A stretch of 64,000 nucleotides of DNA from Thalassobius sp002708925 (GTDB lineage Bacteria; Pseudomonadota; Alphaproteobacteria; Rhodobacterales; Rhodobacteraceae). The stretch lies in NCBI RefSeq assembly GCF_049803795.1, contig NZ_JBNAGJ010000004.1, positions 248,001 to 312,000 on the forward strand, given 5' to 3'. The notes beneath the pieces were generated by a model that saw only the letters and a list, made by a program, of their open reading frames with translations, did no database searches and was not told where the DNA came from. Below, piece after piece: positions 56,779-64,000 of this stretch; position 1 is the first letter of the stretch, and each line of letters opens with the position of its first letter. The position numbers and the translations under genes are program-made.

Positions 56779-56940
56779 CTCTGGCGCGCAGTTTCCTCGC
56801 CGCCTGCGTAGAATTTGAGCAGCCGGGCCAGAGCCCCCGACAGCCCCCCGGCAGAGGCGCTCCAGACACCGGGACTTGTGCAAAGGGGCTTGCGGTTGCG
56901 GGGCTCTCGCGGTCTGTTGGCCTCAGAACCCGGAGCGCCT

Positions 56941-58200
56941 ATGACTGACCAAGATTTCCTGACCCAATTGTTTGATGCGGCCATTCAGGCGGCGGATCCT
57001 GCGCGGGCTTTGGCGGCGCATTTGCCCGCAGCTCCGAAGGGGCGCACGGTTGTGATCGGGGCGGGCAAGGGCGCGGCGCAACTGGCCGCCGCGTTCGAGC
57101 AACTATGGCAGGGGCCGCTGGAGGGGGTGGTTGTCACGCGGTACGGCTATGGCTGTGCGTGCCGCGATGTGCGCGTGCTAGAGGCCGCGCATCCTGTCCC
57201 CGATGAGGCGGGACTCGCTGCCTCCGAGGCGCTGTTTTCCGCGGTTTCGGGGCTTGGTGCGGACGATCTGGTGGTGGCTCTGATCTGTGGTGGGGGCTCG
57301 GCTTTGCTGGCCGCGCCGGCCGAGGGGCTGACCCTGGCGGATGAGATCGCGCTGAACGAGGCACTGCTGGCCAGCGGGGCGCCCATCGGCGCGATGAATG
57401 CGGTGCGCAAACAGGTCAGCCGGATCAAGGGCGGACGGCTGGCCGCCGCCGCCGCGCCCGCGCGTGTGGTCAGCCTGATCGTGTCGGATGTGCCGGGGGA
57501 CGATCCGGCGCAGGTGGCTTCGGGGCCGACGGTGCCGGATGCGGTGGGCCGGGCCGAGGCCCTGGCGGCGGTGCGCGATTACGGCATACAGCTGCCCGCC
57601 CGGATTGCCGCCTTTCTGCGCGATGCTGCTCAGGATGCGCCCGCCCCTGATGCGCTGGCGTTTCAGCGCAATGAAACCCATGTGATTGCCTCGGCGGCCA
57701 AATCGCTTGAGGCCGCGGCGGCACTGGCCGAATCCCAGGGTATCCCTGCGGCAATCCTGTCCGATGCGATCGAGGGAGAAGCCCGCGAGGTGGCCAAGGT
57801 TCACGCGGCCATTGCCCGCGAGGTGGCCATGAAGTCGCGCCCCTTCGCGCCGCCTGTTCTATTGCTTTCGGGGGGGGAAACCACGGTTACCCTGCGCGGA
57901 TCGGGCAAAGGCGGGCGGAATTCAGAGTTCCTGTTGTCTCTGGCGCGGGAAATTGACGGGGCGGAGGGGATAACGGCTTTGGCTGCGGATACTGACGGGA
58001 TTGACGGGTCCGAGGAAAATGCGGGTGCTTTTGCCGATGGCGCGTCTGCTGCCGCGATGCGTCGGGCCGGGATTGACCCGGCGCAGGCATTGGCTGGCAA
58101 TGATGCCTGGACCGCGTTTCAGGCAATCGGAGCGTTGTTCGAACCGGGCCCGACCGGCACCAATGTCAACGATTTTCGGGCCATTCTGATCCGGAATTAG
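56941..58200 (+). CDS. Glycerate kinase (GckA/TtuD, MOFRL-type)
   Basis: 419 aa: DUF4147 N-terminal domain (VIGAGKGAAQLAAAFEQLW, ALICGGGSALLAAPAEGL, NAVRKQVSRIKGGRLAAAA, VSDVPGDDPAQVASGPTVPD) and a MOFRL C-terminal domain (LLSGGETTVTLRGSGKGGRNSEF, ALAADTDGIDGSEENAGA). Phosphorylates D-glycerate, probably at the 2-position, linking hydroxypyruvate/tartronate or serine-cycle carbon to glycolysis. GGAG precedes ATG 56941. Upstream in-frame residues are low-complexity and rejected. Confidence 0.92.
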   Translation: MTDQDFLTQLFDAAIQAADPARALAAHLPAAPKGRTVVIGAGKGAAQLAAAFEQLWQGPLEGVVVTRYGYGCACRDVRVLEAAHPVPDEAGLAASEALFSAVSGLGADDLVVALICGGGSALLAAPAEGLTLADEIALNEALLASGAPIGAMNAVRKQVSRIKGGRLAAAAAPARVVSLIVSDVPGDDPAQVASGPTVPDAVGRAEALAAVRDYGIQLPARIAAFLRDAAQDAPAPDALAFQRNETHVIASAAKSLEAAAALAESQGIPAAILSDAIEGEAREVAKVHAAIAREVAMKSRPFAPPVLLLSGGETTVTLRGSGKGGRNSEFLLSLAREIDGAEGITALAADTDGIDGSEENAGAFADGASAAAMRRAGIDPAQALAGNDAWTAFQAIGALFEPGPTGTNVNDFRAILIRN

Positions 58201-58238
58201 ACGCCATGGGTGGGGCAATCGCCCCCCCCGGCCTTGGT

Positions 58239-59156
58239 TTATTCGGTGTTCAGCAGCACCACTTCGACACGGCGGTTTGCCTCGCGGCCGGCATCTGTCT
58301 GGTTCGGGGCGACGGGCGACAGATAGCCCATGCCCTGGGCCTCCATCTGCGCGCGGGGGACGTCATGCGCCGTGGCCAGGCGCTCAAGGACAGCCGCCGC
58401 CCGGCGCTTGGACAAAGCCACGTTGTTTTCCAGGGTGCCAACCGTATCGGTATGCCCGACCAGAGCCACCCGGCGGGACGGATCCGCGCGCAGAAAGGCC
58501 GCCAGCGCCTGCAACGAGGCAAACGGGCCGCCCGACAGCGCGGAAGAGCCCGTCTCGAAGGCCAGATCCGACAGAACCACATGACCGAACTGAGACAGCT
58601 GCGCGCTTAGATCGGTGTCGGGCAGCGCGGTGGGCGTCGCGATCTGCACGGTAGGAACGCCAGCCCTGGCCGGGGTCTGCGCGACACGGATCATTTGCAC
58701 GAAACCGGCGTTTTCGGTCCGGCTGACCAGTAAGGTCAGGTGCATGTCCTTGCCGCGCCGGGCCGCCAGGAACCGGAAATCTGTCAGGTCTACATGCATG
58801 TCAGGGGCGGGCAGGACTTCGGTTGCGAACCGGAAATCGAAACCGCCGCAGGCCTCGCCGCCGCATTCGAACAGCAGGGTGTAGCCCTCGGTTAGCAACT
58901 GTTCACGCAAGGGGGCGAACAGTTGCAAAGAGGTCAGCCCCTGCGCCGCAATCTGCCAGCTTTGCCGGGTGATCTCGCCTTCAAGCGGCTGCACCGGCAC
59001 GGCCCCGTCCTGAAACGGGCCCAGCGGCAGCGCATAGCTGTCCATCGGGCTGATCTCTTCGGCCAGGGGGGTGGCTGCTGCGGGCAATTCCAGCGACAGC
59101 GCCCCGGCTGGCAGAGCCGTCATCAAAGCGCAGAAAAGGGCGAAGGGGCGCAGCAT
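58239..59156 (-). CDS. OmpA-family outer-membrane / periplasmic protein
   Basis: 305 aa with a signal peptide of about 20 residues (ALFCALMTALPAGALS). The N-terminal 180 residues have no clear family, with a CGGEAC cysteine pair. The C-terminal OmpA domain (about 190-305) has GHTDTVGTLENNVALSKRRAAAV and AGREANRRVEVVL, which bind peptidoglycan. It overlaps the stop of the peroxidase gene by one base. A GGGGC-N4-GCCCC hairpin at 58212-58225 lies between it and glycerate kinase. Confidence 0.86.
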   Translation of the reverse strand: MLRPFALFCALMTALPAGALSLELPAAATPLAEEISPMDSYALPLGPFQDGAVPVQPLEGEITRQSWQIAAQGLTSLQLFAPLREQLLTEGYTLLFECGGEACGGFDFRFATEVLPAPDMHVDLTDFRFLAARRGKDMHLTLLVSRTENAGFVQMIRVAQTPARAGVPTVQIATPTALPDTDLSAQLSQFGHVVLSDLAFETGSSALSGGPFASLQALAAFLRADPSRRVALVGHTDTVGTLENNVALSKRRAAAVLERLATAHDVPRAQMEAQGMGYLSPVAPNQTDAGREANRRVEVVLLNTE

Positions 59157-59728
59157 CAACGGGATTGCGAGTGGTACTCGGTATTCGGGCGCATATCCAG
59201 GGACGAGGACACGCGGTTTGTCATGTTATAAAACGCGGCGGTGTTGGCGATGTCCCAGATGTCCTTGTCTGTCCAGCCGACGTCGCGCAGGGCCTGACGG
59301 TCCTTTTCCAGAATGGTGGCGCTGGCCTTGGTGACCAACACGCTGAAATCCAGCATGGCGCGCTGTTTCGGGGACAGATCGGCGACGCGATAGTTCATCA
59401 CCAGCATTTCGCCCAGAATGGGATCGCCGGACAGTTCGCGCACGGCGGCGCCATGGGCCGTCAGGCAGTAGAAACACTTGTTTTCCGAGGACACGGTGAC
59501 GGCGATCATCTCGCGTTCCAGTTTGGACAGGCCGCTGTCGGCCAGCATGATCTTGTTATAGAGCGCGGTGAACGCGTTCAGCATTTCGATGTCGCAGGCG
59601 TTCGCCTTCAGCACGTTGGGCACCAGGCCCAGTTTTTCCTCGCAGATGGCAAAATATTTCGCCGTGTCCTCGGGCAGAGGATCAACGGGGTGCAGGTCCA
59701 GGGCGGTCAACATGTCTTTGGAGGTCAT
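59156..59728 (-). CDS. Peroxidase-related alkylhydroperoxidase (AhpD-like)
   Basis: 190 aa. The AhpD/CMD core has the redox motif CFYCLTAHGAAVR with CxxC and downstream His, as in the uncharacterised-peroxidase-related family. N-terminal YFAICEEKLGLVPNVLKA is typical. It reduces peroxides with an unknown donor. One base separates it from the GNAT gene stop. Confidence 0.9.
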   Translation of the reverse strand: MTSKDMLTALDLHPVDPLPEDTAKYFAICEEKLGLVPNVLKANACDIEMLNAFTALYNKIMLADSGLSKLEREMIAVTVSSENKCFYCLTAHGAAVRELSGDPILGEMLVMNYRVADLSPKQRAMLDFSVLVTKASATILEKDRQALRDVGWTDKDIWDIANTAAFYNMTNRVSSSLDMRPNTEYHSQSR

Positions 59729-59729
59729 T

Positions 59730-60461
59730 TTATAAATCTTCTTTGTGCTTGCGGTAATGGTACTGGCCGACTTTGGTCATTCCCAAATCTGAATATAAGC
59801 CATTGGCCGCAGCGTTGTCTTGTGTGCAGACAACCGAGAAATAGCGCGCCCCGTTATCGCGCGCCCAGAATGCCCCCAGTCGCATGAACCAGCGGGCCAT
59901 GCCCTGTTTGCGCTGATGCGGCAGCACATACATCGCGTGCAGCATCGCCGTGTCCCCATGGATGCCGACATAGGCACACCCGGCGGGGGAATCGTTCAGA
60001 CGCCCCAACAGAGCGGTTTTCGGCTGGGCTGCGCGTTCCATCACGGCGATGCGTCCGGGGCCGATATCGCCCTTGGCCCAGATGTCGATCTGAATTGCCA
60101 GAGGCTCCCATACCGCGAAGGCGGTGACGGGGGGCGGGAATTCGGTGGCCAAATCCGCGACAGGGGCAACCCACAGGTTCACCGGATCGACGATGACATA
60201 GCCGTTTTGCTCTAGCAGGGAGTCCAGATCGTTCTGGCCGGCGCGGATCTGGAACAGGCGCGGCTGGTTCAGCGCCTGCATGGCGGTTTCGGCCTGTGCC
60301 AGGTCTTGGGCGGTGACAGGCCCGGTGGCCACTGTGGCCGAGACACGCTGTCCGCCGCCCTGGCCCTCGCGGATGATCCAGGGGCCCTCGGGGCGTTCGC
60401 TGACGGCGGGCCAGGTGCCGTCGATGACGTCATAGAGCTGCGTATCGTCGGGCAAGCTCAT
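59730..60461 (-). CDS. GNAT N-acetyltransferase
   Basis: 243 aa. The C-terminal GNAT core shows the strand AMLHAMYVLPHQRKQGMARWFMRLGAFWA, with the acetyl-CoA loop RKQGMAR, and FSVVCTQDNAAANGLYSDLGM. The N-terminal half is a second, weaker GNAT-like part. It overlaps the CinA-like gene by four bases. Substrate unknown. Confidence 0.86.
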   Translation of the reverse strand: MSLPDDTQLYDVIDGTWPAVSERPEGPWIIREGQGGGQRVSATVATGPVTAQDLAQAETAMQALNQPRLFQIRAGQNDLDSLLEQNGYVIVDPVNLWVAPVADLATEFPPPVTAFAVWEPLAIQIDIWAKGDIGPGRIAVMERAAQPKTALLGRLNDSPAGCAYVGIHGDTAMLHAMYVLPHQRKQGMARWFMRLGAFWARDNGARYFSVVCTQDNAAANGLYSDLGMTKVGQYHYRKHKEDL

Positions 60462-61177
60462 GCGAACATCTCCGACAGACGGGTCATGGCGGCATCGACC
60501 TGCGCGCCGTCCTGGCCCCGGATCACGATGTTGGCCCCGTATATGCCGTTGCTTTGAAACGGATAAGATCCGATGGACAGATCAGGGAAATCGGCCGCCA
60601 GATCCGCCAGAGGGCCCGCGATCTCACCCTCGCCCCGTTCGATTCGCAGGGTCTGAGACAGCAGCGGCTGCCCGCCCGTCAGCGTTGGTAGGACGCTGGC
60701 CACCATGGCCTCGAATACGGCGGGGACACCGGCCATCACATGCACGTTCTGAATGGTGAACCCAGGCGCCACCGAGACCGGATTGTCAATCAGCGCCGCC
60801 CCTTCCGGAATGCGGGCCATGCGCAGGCGTGCCTCGTTCAGCTCGGCCCCGGTGCGCTGGTAATGGGCGGCCAGCAGGGCGCGGGCGTCATCGCGGATGC
60901 CGATCGGCGTGTCAAAGGCCGCGGCCACGCATTCGGCGGTAATATCGTCATGGGTGGGCCCGATCCCGCCCGAGGTAAACACGGTGTCATAAGCCGCAGC
61001 CAGCGCCTGAACCGCGCCGGTGATCGCCTGCGGATCGTCGGACACCACGCGCGTTTCTTTCAGGTCAATGCCGGTGCGGGTCAGCTCTTTGGCCAGAAAG
61101 TGCATGTTGCTGTCACGGGTCCGGCCTGACAGGATTTCATCCCCGATTACCAGCATGGCCGCTGTTGGATTTGCCAT
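60458..61177 (-). CDS. Molybdopterin-binding / CinA N-terminal-like protein
   Basis: 239 aa, a MoCF_biosynth fold: MLVIGDEILSGRTRDSNMHFLAKEL, TSGGIGPTHDDITAECVAAAF and AGVPAVFEAMVASVLP. This is the N-terminal (pyrophosphatase-like) half of CinA without the C-terminal nicotinamide-nucleotide amidase. First gene of a four-gene operon with GNAT, peroxidase and OmpA. Divergent from sfsA. Confidence 0.9.
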   Translation of the reverse strand: MANPTAAMLVIGDEILSGRTRDSNMHFLAKELTRTGIDLKETRVVSDDPQAITGAVQALAAAYDTVFTSGGIGPTHDDITAECVAAAFDTPIGIRDDARALLAAHYQRTGAELNEARLRMARIPEGAALIDNPVSVAPGFTIQNVHVMAGVPAVFEAMVASVLPTLTGGQPLLSQTLRIERGEGEIAGPLADLAADFPDLSIGSYPFQSNGIYGANIVIRGQDGAQVDAAMTRLSEMFA

Positions 61178-61230
61178 TCTTTCTGCCCCCTCATCTTGCG
61201 CATTCTCCCACTCCGGTATAGGCGCGAGGG

Positions 61231-61932
61231 ATGCGCTTTCCTACCCCTCTTGTACCTGCCACTCTGATCAAGCGATATAAGCGATTTCTGGCCGATTGCC
61301 GGCTGGAGGACGGGCAGATCGTGACCGCGCATTGTGCCAATCCCGGCTCGATGATGGGGCTGGCTGATCCGGGGATGCGAATCTGGCTGGAACCCAATGA
61401 CGACCCAAAGAAAAAGCTGAAATTCGGCTGGCGTCTGGTGGAACATGAGAATGGGCATTTCACCGGCGTCGATACCTCGGTGCCCAATCGCGCGTTGCGC
61501 AGCGCGCTGGAGGCAGGGCAGGTGCCTGGCCTGACCGGTTATGATCAGGTGCGCGCCGAGGTGAAATACGGTGCCAGCAGCCGCATTGATTTCCTGCTGA
61601 CGGGCGGCGGCCCGGATACCTATGTCGAGGTCAAATCCGTCACCCTGTCCCGCCAGCCCGGTCTGGCTGAATTTCCCGACAGCGTGACCGCGCGGGGCAC
61701 CAAACACCTGGGCGAACTGGCCGAAATGGCCAAGGCTGGCCACCGTGCGGTGATGCTCTATTTGGTGCAGCGAACGGATGCGCAGGGTTTCGCGCTGGCC
61801 GCTGACATTGATCCGACCTATGCCGCCGCCTTTGCGCAGGCCCGGGCGCAAGGGGTCGAGGTGCTGGTGTTCGGCACGCAAATTTCGCCTCAGGGTGTCA
61901 CTCTGGGACAGGCCCTGCCGCTGCGGCCTTAG
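61231..61932 (+). CDS. sfsA: DNA/RNA nuclease SfsA
   Basis: 233 aa. Seen: KRYKRFLADC, TAHCANPGSMMGL, VPNRALRSALEAG, the nuclease-like core SSRIDFLL, TYVEVKSVTL and FPDSVTARGTKHLGELAEMA. The full family signature. Called sugar fermentation stimulation protein in E. coli; its action is on nucleic acids and not well understood. Confidence 0.93.
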   Translation: MRFPTPLVPATLIKRYKRFLADCRLEDGQIVTAHCANPGSMMGLADPGMRIWLEPNDDPKKKLKFGWRLVEHENGHFTGVDTSVPNRALRSALEAGQVPGLTGYDQVRAEVKYGASSRIDFLLTGGGPDTYVEVKSVTLSRQPGLAEFPDSVTARGTKHLGELAEMAKAGHRAVMLYLVQRTDAQGFALAADIDPTYAAAFAQARAQGVEVLVFGTQISPQGVTLGQALPLRP

Positions 61933-61976
61933 CTGCTCTGGCCCTGCGGGGCGGTTCATTGTAGAAGTTGGAAAAA

Positions 61977-62816
61977 ATGATCCTGCGACGGAGAAGACTG
62001 TTGAAAGACAAGCATGATGGCCGCGTCACCCGCGAGGGTATCCGTATCCACCAAGAGGTGGATTTCGCAGGCATGCACGCCGCCGGCCGTATCGCCGCCG
62101 AGATCCTGGATGAGATCGCTGAACACGTCTATCCCGGCCAGACCACCGGCCAGATCGACAAGATCATCGAGGACAAGGTGATCGAGAAGGGCTCGAAATC
62201 CGCGACGATCGGATACAAGGGCTATAAGCACGCCAGCTGTATCAGCATCAACCACGTGGTCTGCCACGGCATCCCCGGTGACAAGAAGCTCAAGGACGGA
62301 GATATCCTGAACATCGACGTCACGGTGATCGTGGACGGCTGGTTTGGCGATACCTCGCGGATGTATGTGGCTGGCAAGCTGAGCCGCAAGGCCGAGCGCC
62401 TGATCCAGGTGACCCATGATGCCCTGTTCAAGGGGATCGAGACGGTGAAGCCGGGGAACACCTTTGGCGATATCGGCCACGCGATCCAGTCCTATGTCGA
62501 GGGGCACCGGATGAGCGTGGTGCGCGATTTCTGCGGCCACGGTCTGGGCCGGGTGTTCCACGCGCCGCCCAATGTGCTGCATTATGGCCGTCCGGGCACC
62601 GGGCCGGTTCTGGAAGAGGGCATGTTCTTTACCATCGAGCCGATGGTGAACCTGGGCCGCCCCGAAACCAAGGTGCTGTCCGATGACTGGACGGCGGTGA
62701 CGCGCGACAAATCTTTGAGCGCGCAGTTTGAGCACTCGATCGGGGTGACAGCGGATGGGTTTGAGATTTTCACCCTGTCTCCGGCGGGGATGTTCCATCC
62801 GACGTATGGTGTCTGA
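61977..62816 (+). CDS. map: Methionine aminopeptidase, type I
   Basis: 279 aa dinuclear-metal peptidase that removes the initiator Met. Seen: YKGYKHASCISINHVVCHGIP, metal Asp ligands in DILNIDVTVIVDGWFGDTSRM, catalytic FCGHGLGRVFHAPPNV and TIEPMVNLG. The ATG at 61977 has a fair GGAA site. TTG 62001 has a better one (GGAGA, six bases) and would give 271 aa, nearer the family's length, so the start is open. Confidence 0.93.
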   Translation: MILRRRRLLKDKHDGRVTREGIRIHQEVDFAGMHAAGRIAAEILDEIAEHVYPGQTTGQIDKIIEDKVIEKGSKSATIGYKGYKHASCISINHVVCHGIPGDKKLKDGDILNIDVTVIVDGWFGDTSRMYVAGKLSRKAERLIQVTHDALFKGIETVKPGNTFGDIGHAIQSYVEGHRMSVVRDFCGHGLGRVFHAPPNVLHYGRPGTGPVLEEGMFFTIEPMVNLGRPETKVLSDDWTAVTRDKSLSAQFEHSIGVTADGFEIFTLSPAGMFHPTYGV

Positions 62817-62832
62817 TTGACCCGGCTTGCCT

Positions 62833-62853
62833 GAGTATTTGCAGAGCAAAGAA
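62833..62853 (+). repeat. Single copy of the dispersed GAGTATTT element
   Basis: GAGTATTTGCAGAGCAAAGAA, sharing the core of both arms of the inverted repeat at 6316-6390. It lies 16 bases past the map stop. The following bases to 63042 hold only a short doubtful frame. Confidence 0.55.
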
Positions 62854-63042
62854 GGCGCAATCGCGGTTAAAGCGCCGCGCGCCGGTTGCAAGCTGTTGCG
62901 GAAAATGGGGCGGGCGTATAAGCGCGGGGGAAACGCGTGGACTGGCTGAATGGGCCGGGCTGGATATGCTGACAGATGATGGACTGGGCCTGCGGCTGGC
63001 GAAGAGGCAGTTTGCGGGCCTTATGACGGAGGCCGGTAGCCG

Positions 63043-64000
63043 ATGATTTCTTTTGCTTCTTACGGGCGCGAGTGGACCCGGAATGTGAAGGGCGATTTGC
63101 TGTCGGGGCTGGTTGTGGCCCTGGCGCTGATTCCCGAGGCGATTGCGTTTTCGATCATTGCTGGCGTGGATCCGAAGGTGGGGCTGTATGCGTCGTTTTC
63201 CATTGCGGTGATTACGGCGATTGTGGGCGGGCGTCCGGGGATGATTTCTGCGGCCACCGCTGCGACGGCGGTATTGATGGTGACCTTGGTCAAGGAACAC
63301 GGGTTACAGTACCTGCTGGCGGCGACGATTCTGGCCGGTGTTTTGCAGGTAGGGGCCGGGATTTTGCGGCTGGGCTATGTGATGCGGTTCGTGTCGCGTT
63401 CAGTGATGACGGGGTTCGTGAATGCTTTGGCGATCCTGATTTTCATGGCGCAGCTGCCCGAGCTGATCAACGTGCCGCCTTTGACCTATGTGATGGTCGC
63501 GGCCGGGCTGGGGATCATTTACCTGTTTCCGCTGTTGACGAAGGCTGTGCCCTCGCCATTGGTGTGTATCATCATCCTGACCACGGTTTCGCTGTCCATG
63601 GGGCTGGATCTGCGCACGGTTGGGGATATGGGTGAGCTGCCTGACACGCTGCCGATTTTCCTGTTGCCCGATATTCCGCTGACCTTTGAGACCCTGATGA
63701 TCATCCTGCCCTATTCGGCCGCAGTGGCCGCTGTGGGCCTGCTGGAAAGCCTGATGACTCAGAACCTGGTGGATGAACTGACCGATACGACATCCAGTAA
63801 GAACCAGGAATGCGTGGGCCAGGGTGTGGCGAATTTCTGCACCGGGTTTATCGGCGGCATGGCGGGGTGCGCCATGATCGGCCAGTCGATGATCAACGTG
63901 AAATCGGGCGGGCGCGGGCGGCTTTCGACCTTTGTCGCGGGTGCCGTGCTGCTGATCCTGGTGGTGTTTCTGGGCGATCTGGTGGCGCGCATTCCGATGG
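63043..64000 (+). CDS. SulP-family inorganic anion transporter (3' partial)
   Basis: The first 319 residues are in the window. Seen: GDLLSGLVVALALIPEAIAFSIIAGVDPKVGLYASF, the SulP signature, then FVNALAILIFMAQLPEL and GGMAGCAMIGQSMINVKSGGRGRLSTF. At least nine hydrophobic segments are visible. The frame runs to the end of the window, so the C-terminal part and any STAS domain are not seen. Family members carry sulfate or bicarbonate. The Pro/Glu near the start of TM1 does not settle which. Confidence 0.9.
   Translation, partial: MISFASYGREWTRNVKGDLLSGLVVALALIPEAIAFSIIAGVDPKVGLYASFSIAVITAIVGGRPGMISAATAATAVLMVTLVKEHGLQYLLAATILAGVLQVGAGILRLGYVMRFVSRSVMTGFVNALAILIFMAQLPELINVPPLTYVMVAAGLGIIYLFPLLTKAVPSPLVCIIILTTVSLSMGLDLRTVGDMGELPDTLPIFLLPDIPLTFETLMIILPYSAAVAAVGLLESLMTQNLVDELTDTTSSKNQECVGQGVANFCTGFIGGMAGCAMIGQSMINVKSGGRGRLSTFVAGAVLLILVVFLGDLVARIPM

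Noticed and set aside
62966..63046. A 26-codon frame ending in a TGATG-like overlap with the SulP start.
   Set aside because: No ribosome site and no recognisable residues. The upstream part of the frame has no start codon. Too short to support.
1..64000. Search by eye for tRNA, rRNA, CRISPR repeats, insertion-sequence ends and transposases.
   Set aside because: No cloverleaf with CCA, no rRNA blocks, no regularly spaced repeats and no transposase-like frames were seen. The only repeats are the short elements listed.

Overview
The window comes from a GC-rich alphaproteobacterium, almost certainly a Rhodobacterales / Roseobacter-group member. The reasons are: a chvI-chvG-hprK-rapZ-EIIA-HPr string; a Hint-domain protein and DUF1150, DUF465 and DUF6473-like proteins typical of that group; an ATP-type pckA; a methylsuccinyl-CoA dehydrogenase (ethylmalonyl-CoA pathway marker); TRAP transport; and a taurine aminotransferase with a MocR-type TauR. 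It reads as a chromosomal segment. I see no rRNA, tRNA, CRISPR array, prophage or insertion sequence. Genes are dense and most gaps hold a promoter, an operator or a hairpin terminator.

Layout. (1) 1-9190: reductive pyrimidine catabolism: preA (5' end outside the window), a RutR-type repressor, a Zn-dependent carbamoyl-amide hydrolase, an unknown 101-aa protein, dihydropyrimidinase, and an ABC importer (ATPase, two permeases, THI5/NMT1-type binding protein). A near-consensus RutR operator lies in front of the hydrolase. (2) 9193-19500: aromatic / hydroxycinnamate catabolism: a MarR regulator, a maleylacetoacetate-isomerase-like GST, a DctP/Q/M TRAP transporter, a crotonase, a second MarR, feruloyl-CoA synthase, an amidohydrolase and an acyl-CoA dehydrogenase. 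(3) 19501-27984: assorted single genes: a SLAC1/TDT transporter plus a DsrE-like exported protein behind an FNR-type box, an EamA exporter, a BKACE enzyme, mcd, a TauE/SafE permease, an XRE regulator, and an unrecognised HTH protein followed by an unrecognised 237-aa protein. (4) 28081-35426: pckA, then the ChvI/ChvG two-component system running into HprK, RapZ, a mannose-type EIIA, HPr and an acyltransferase. This is a regulatory PTS with no sugar permease. (5) 35457-50532: housekeeping and accessory genes: 3-hydroxybutyryl-CoA dehydrogenase, a decayed alpha/beta-hydrolase remnant, an orphan phnM, purEK, a small heat-shock operon behind an RpoH-like promoter, an unusual MarR-Sat-CysC fusion, trxB/Lrp, a Hint protein, pgeF-midA-lgt and ubiK. 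(6) 50571-56778: acyl-phosphate and taurine metabolism: ackA, a Pta/Ptb-type enzyme, tauR, panE, tpa and TauR-type direct repeats. (7) 56941-64000: glycerate kinase, an OmpA / peroxidase / GNAT / CinA-like operon, sfsA, map and the start of a SulP transporter.

How the genes work together. Region 1 imports and degrades pyrimidines or related cyclic ureides to beta-amino acids under RutR control. Region 2 imports and CoA-activates hydroxycinnamates and shortens their side chains. Region 4 couples envelope stress and phosphorylation signals to gluconeogenic carbon flow. Region 6 removes the amino group of taurine and handles acyl phosphates; sulfoacetaldehyde acetyltransferase is not in the window. 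The most unusual single feature is the in-frame joining of a MarR/EPS-type winged helix to the bifunctional ATP sulfurylase / APS kinase, with two inverted-repeat operators upstream. The least understood gene pair is 26313-27984.
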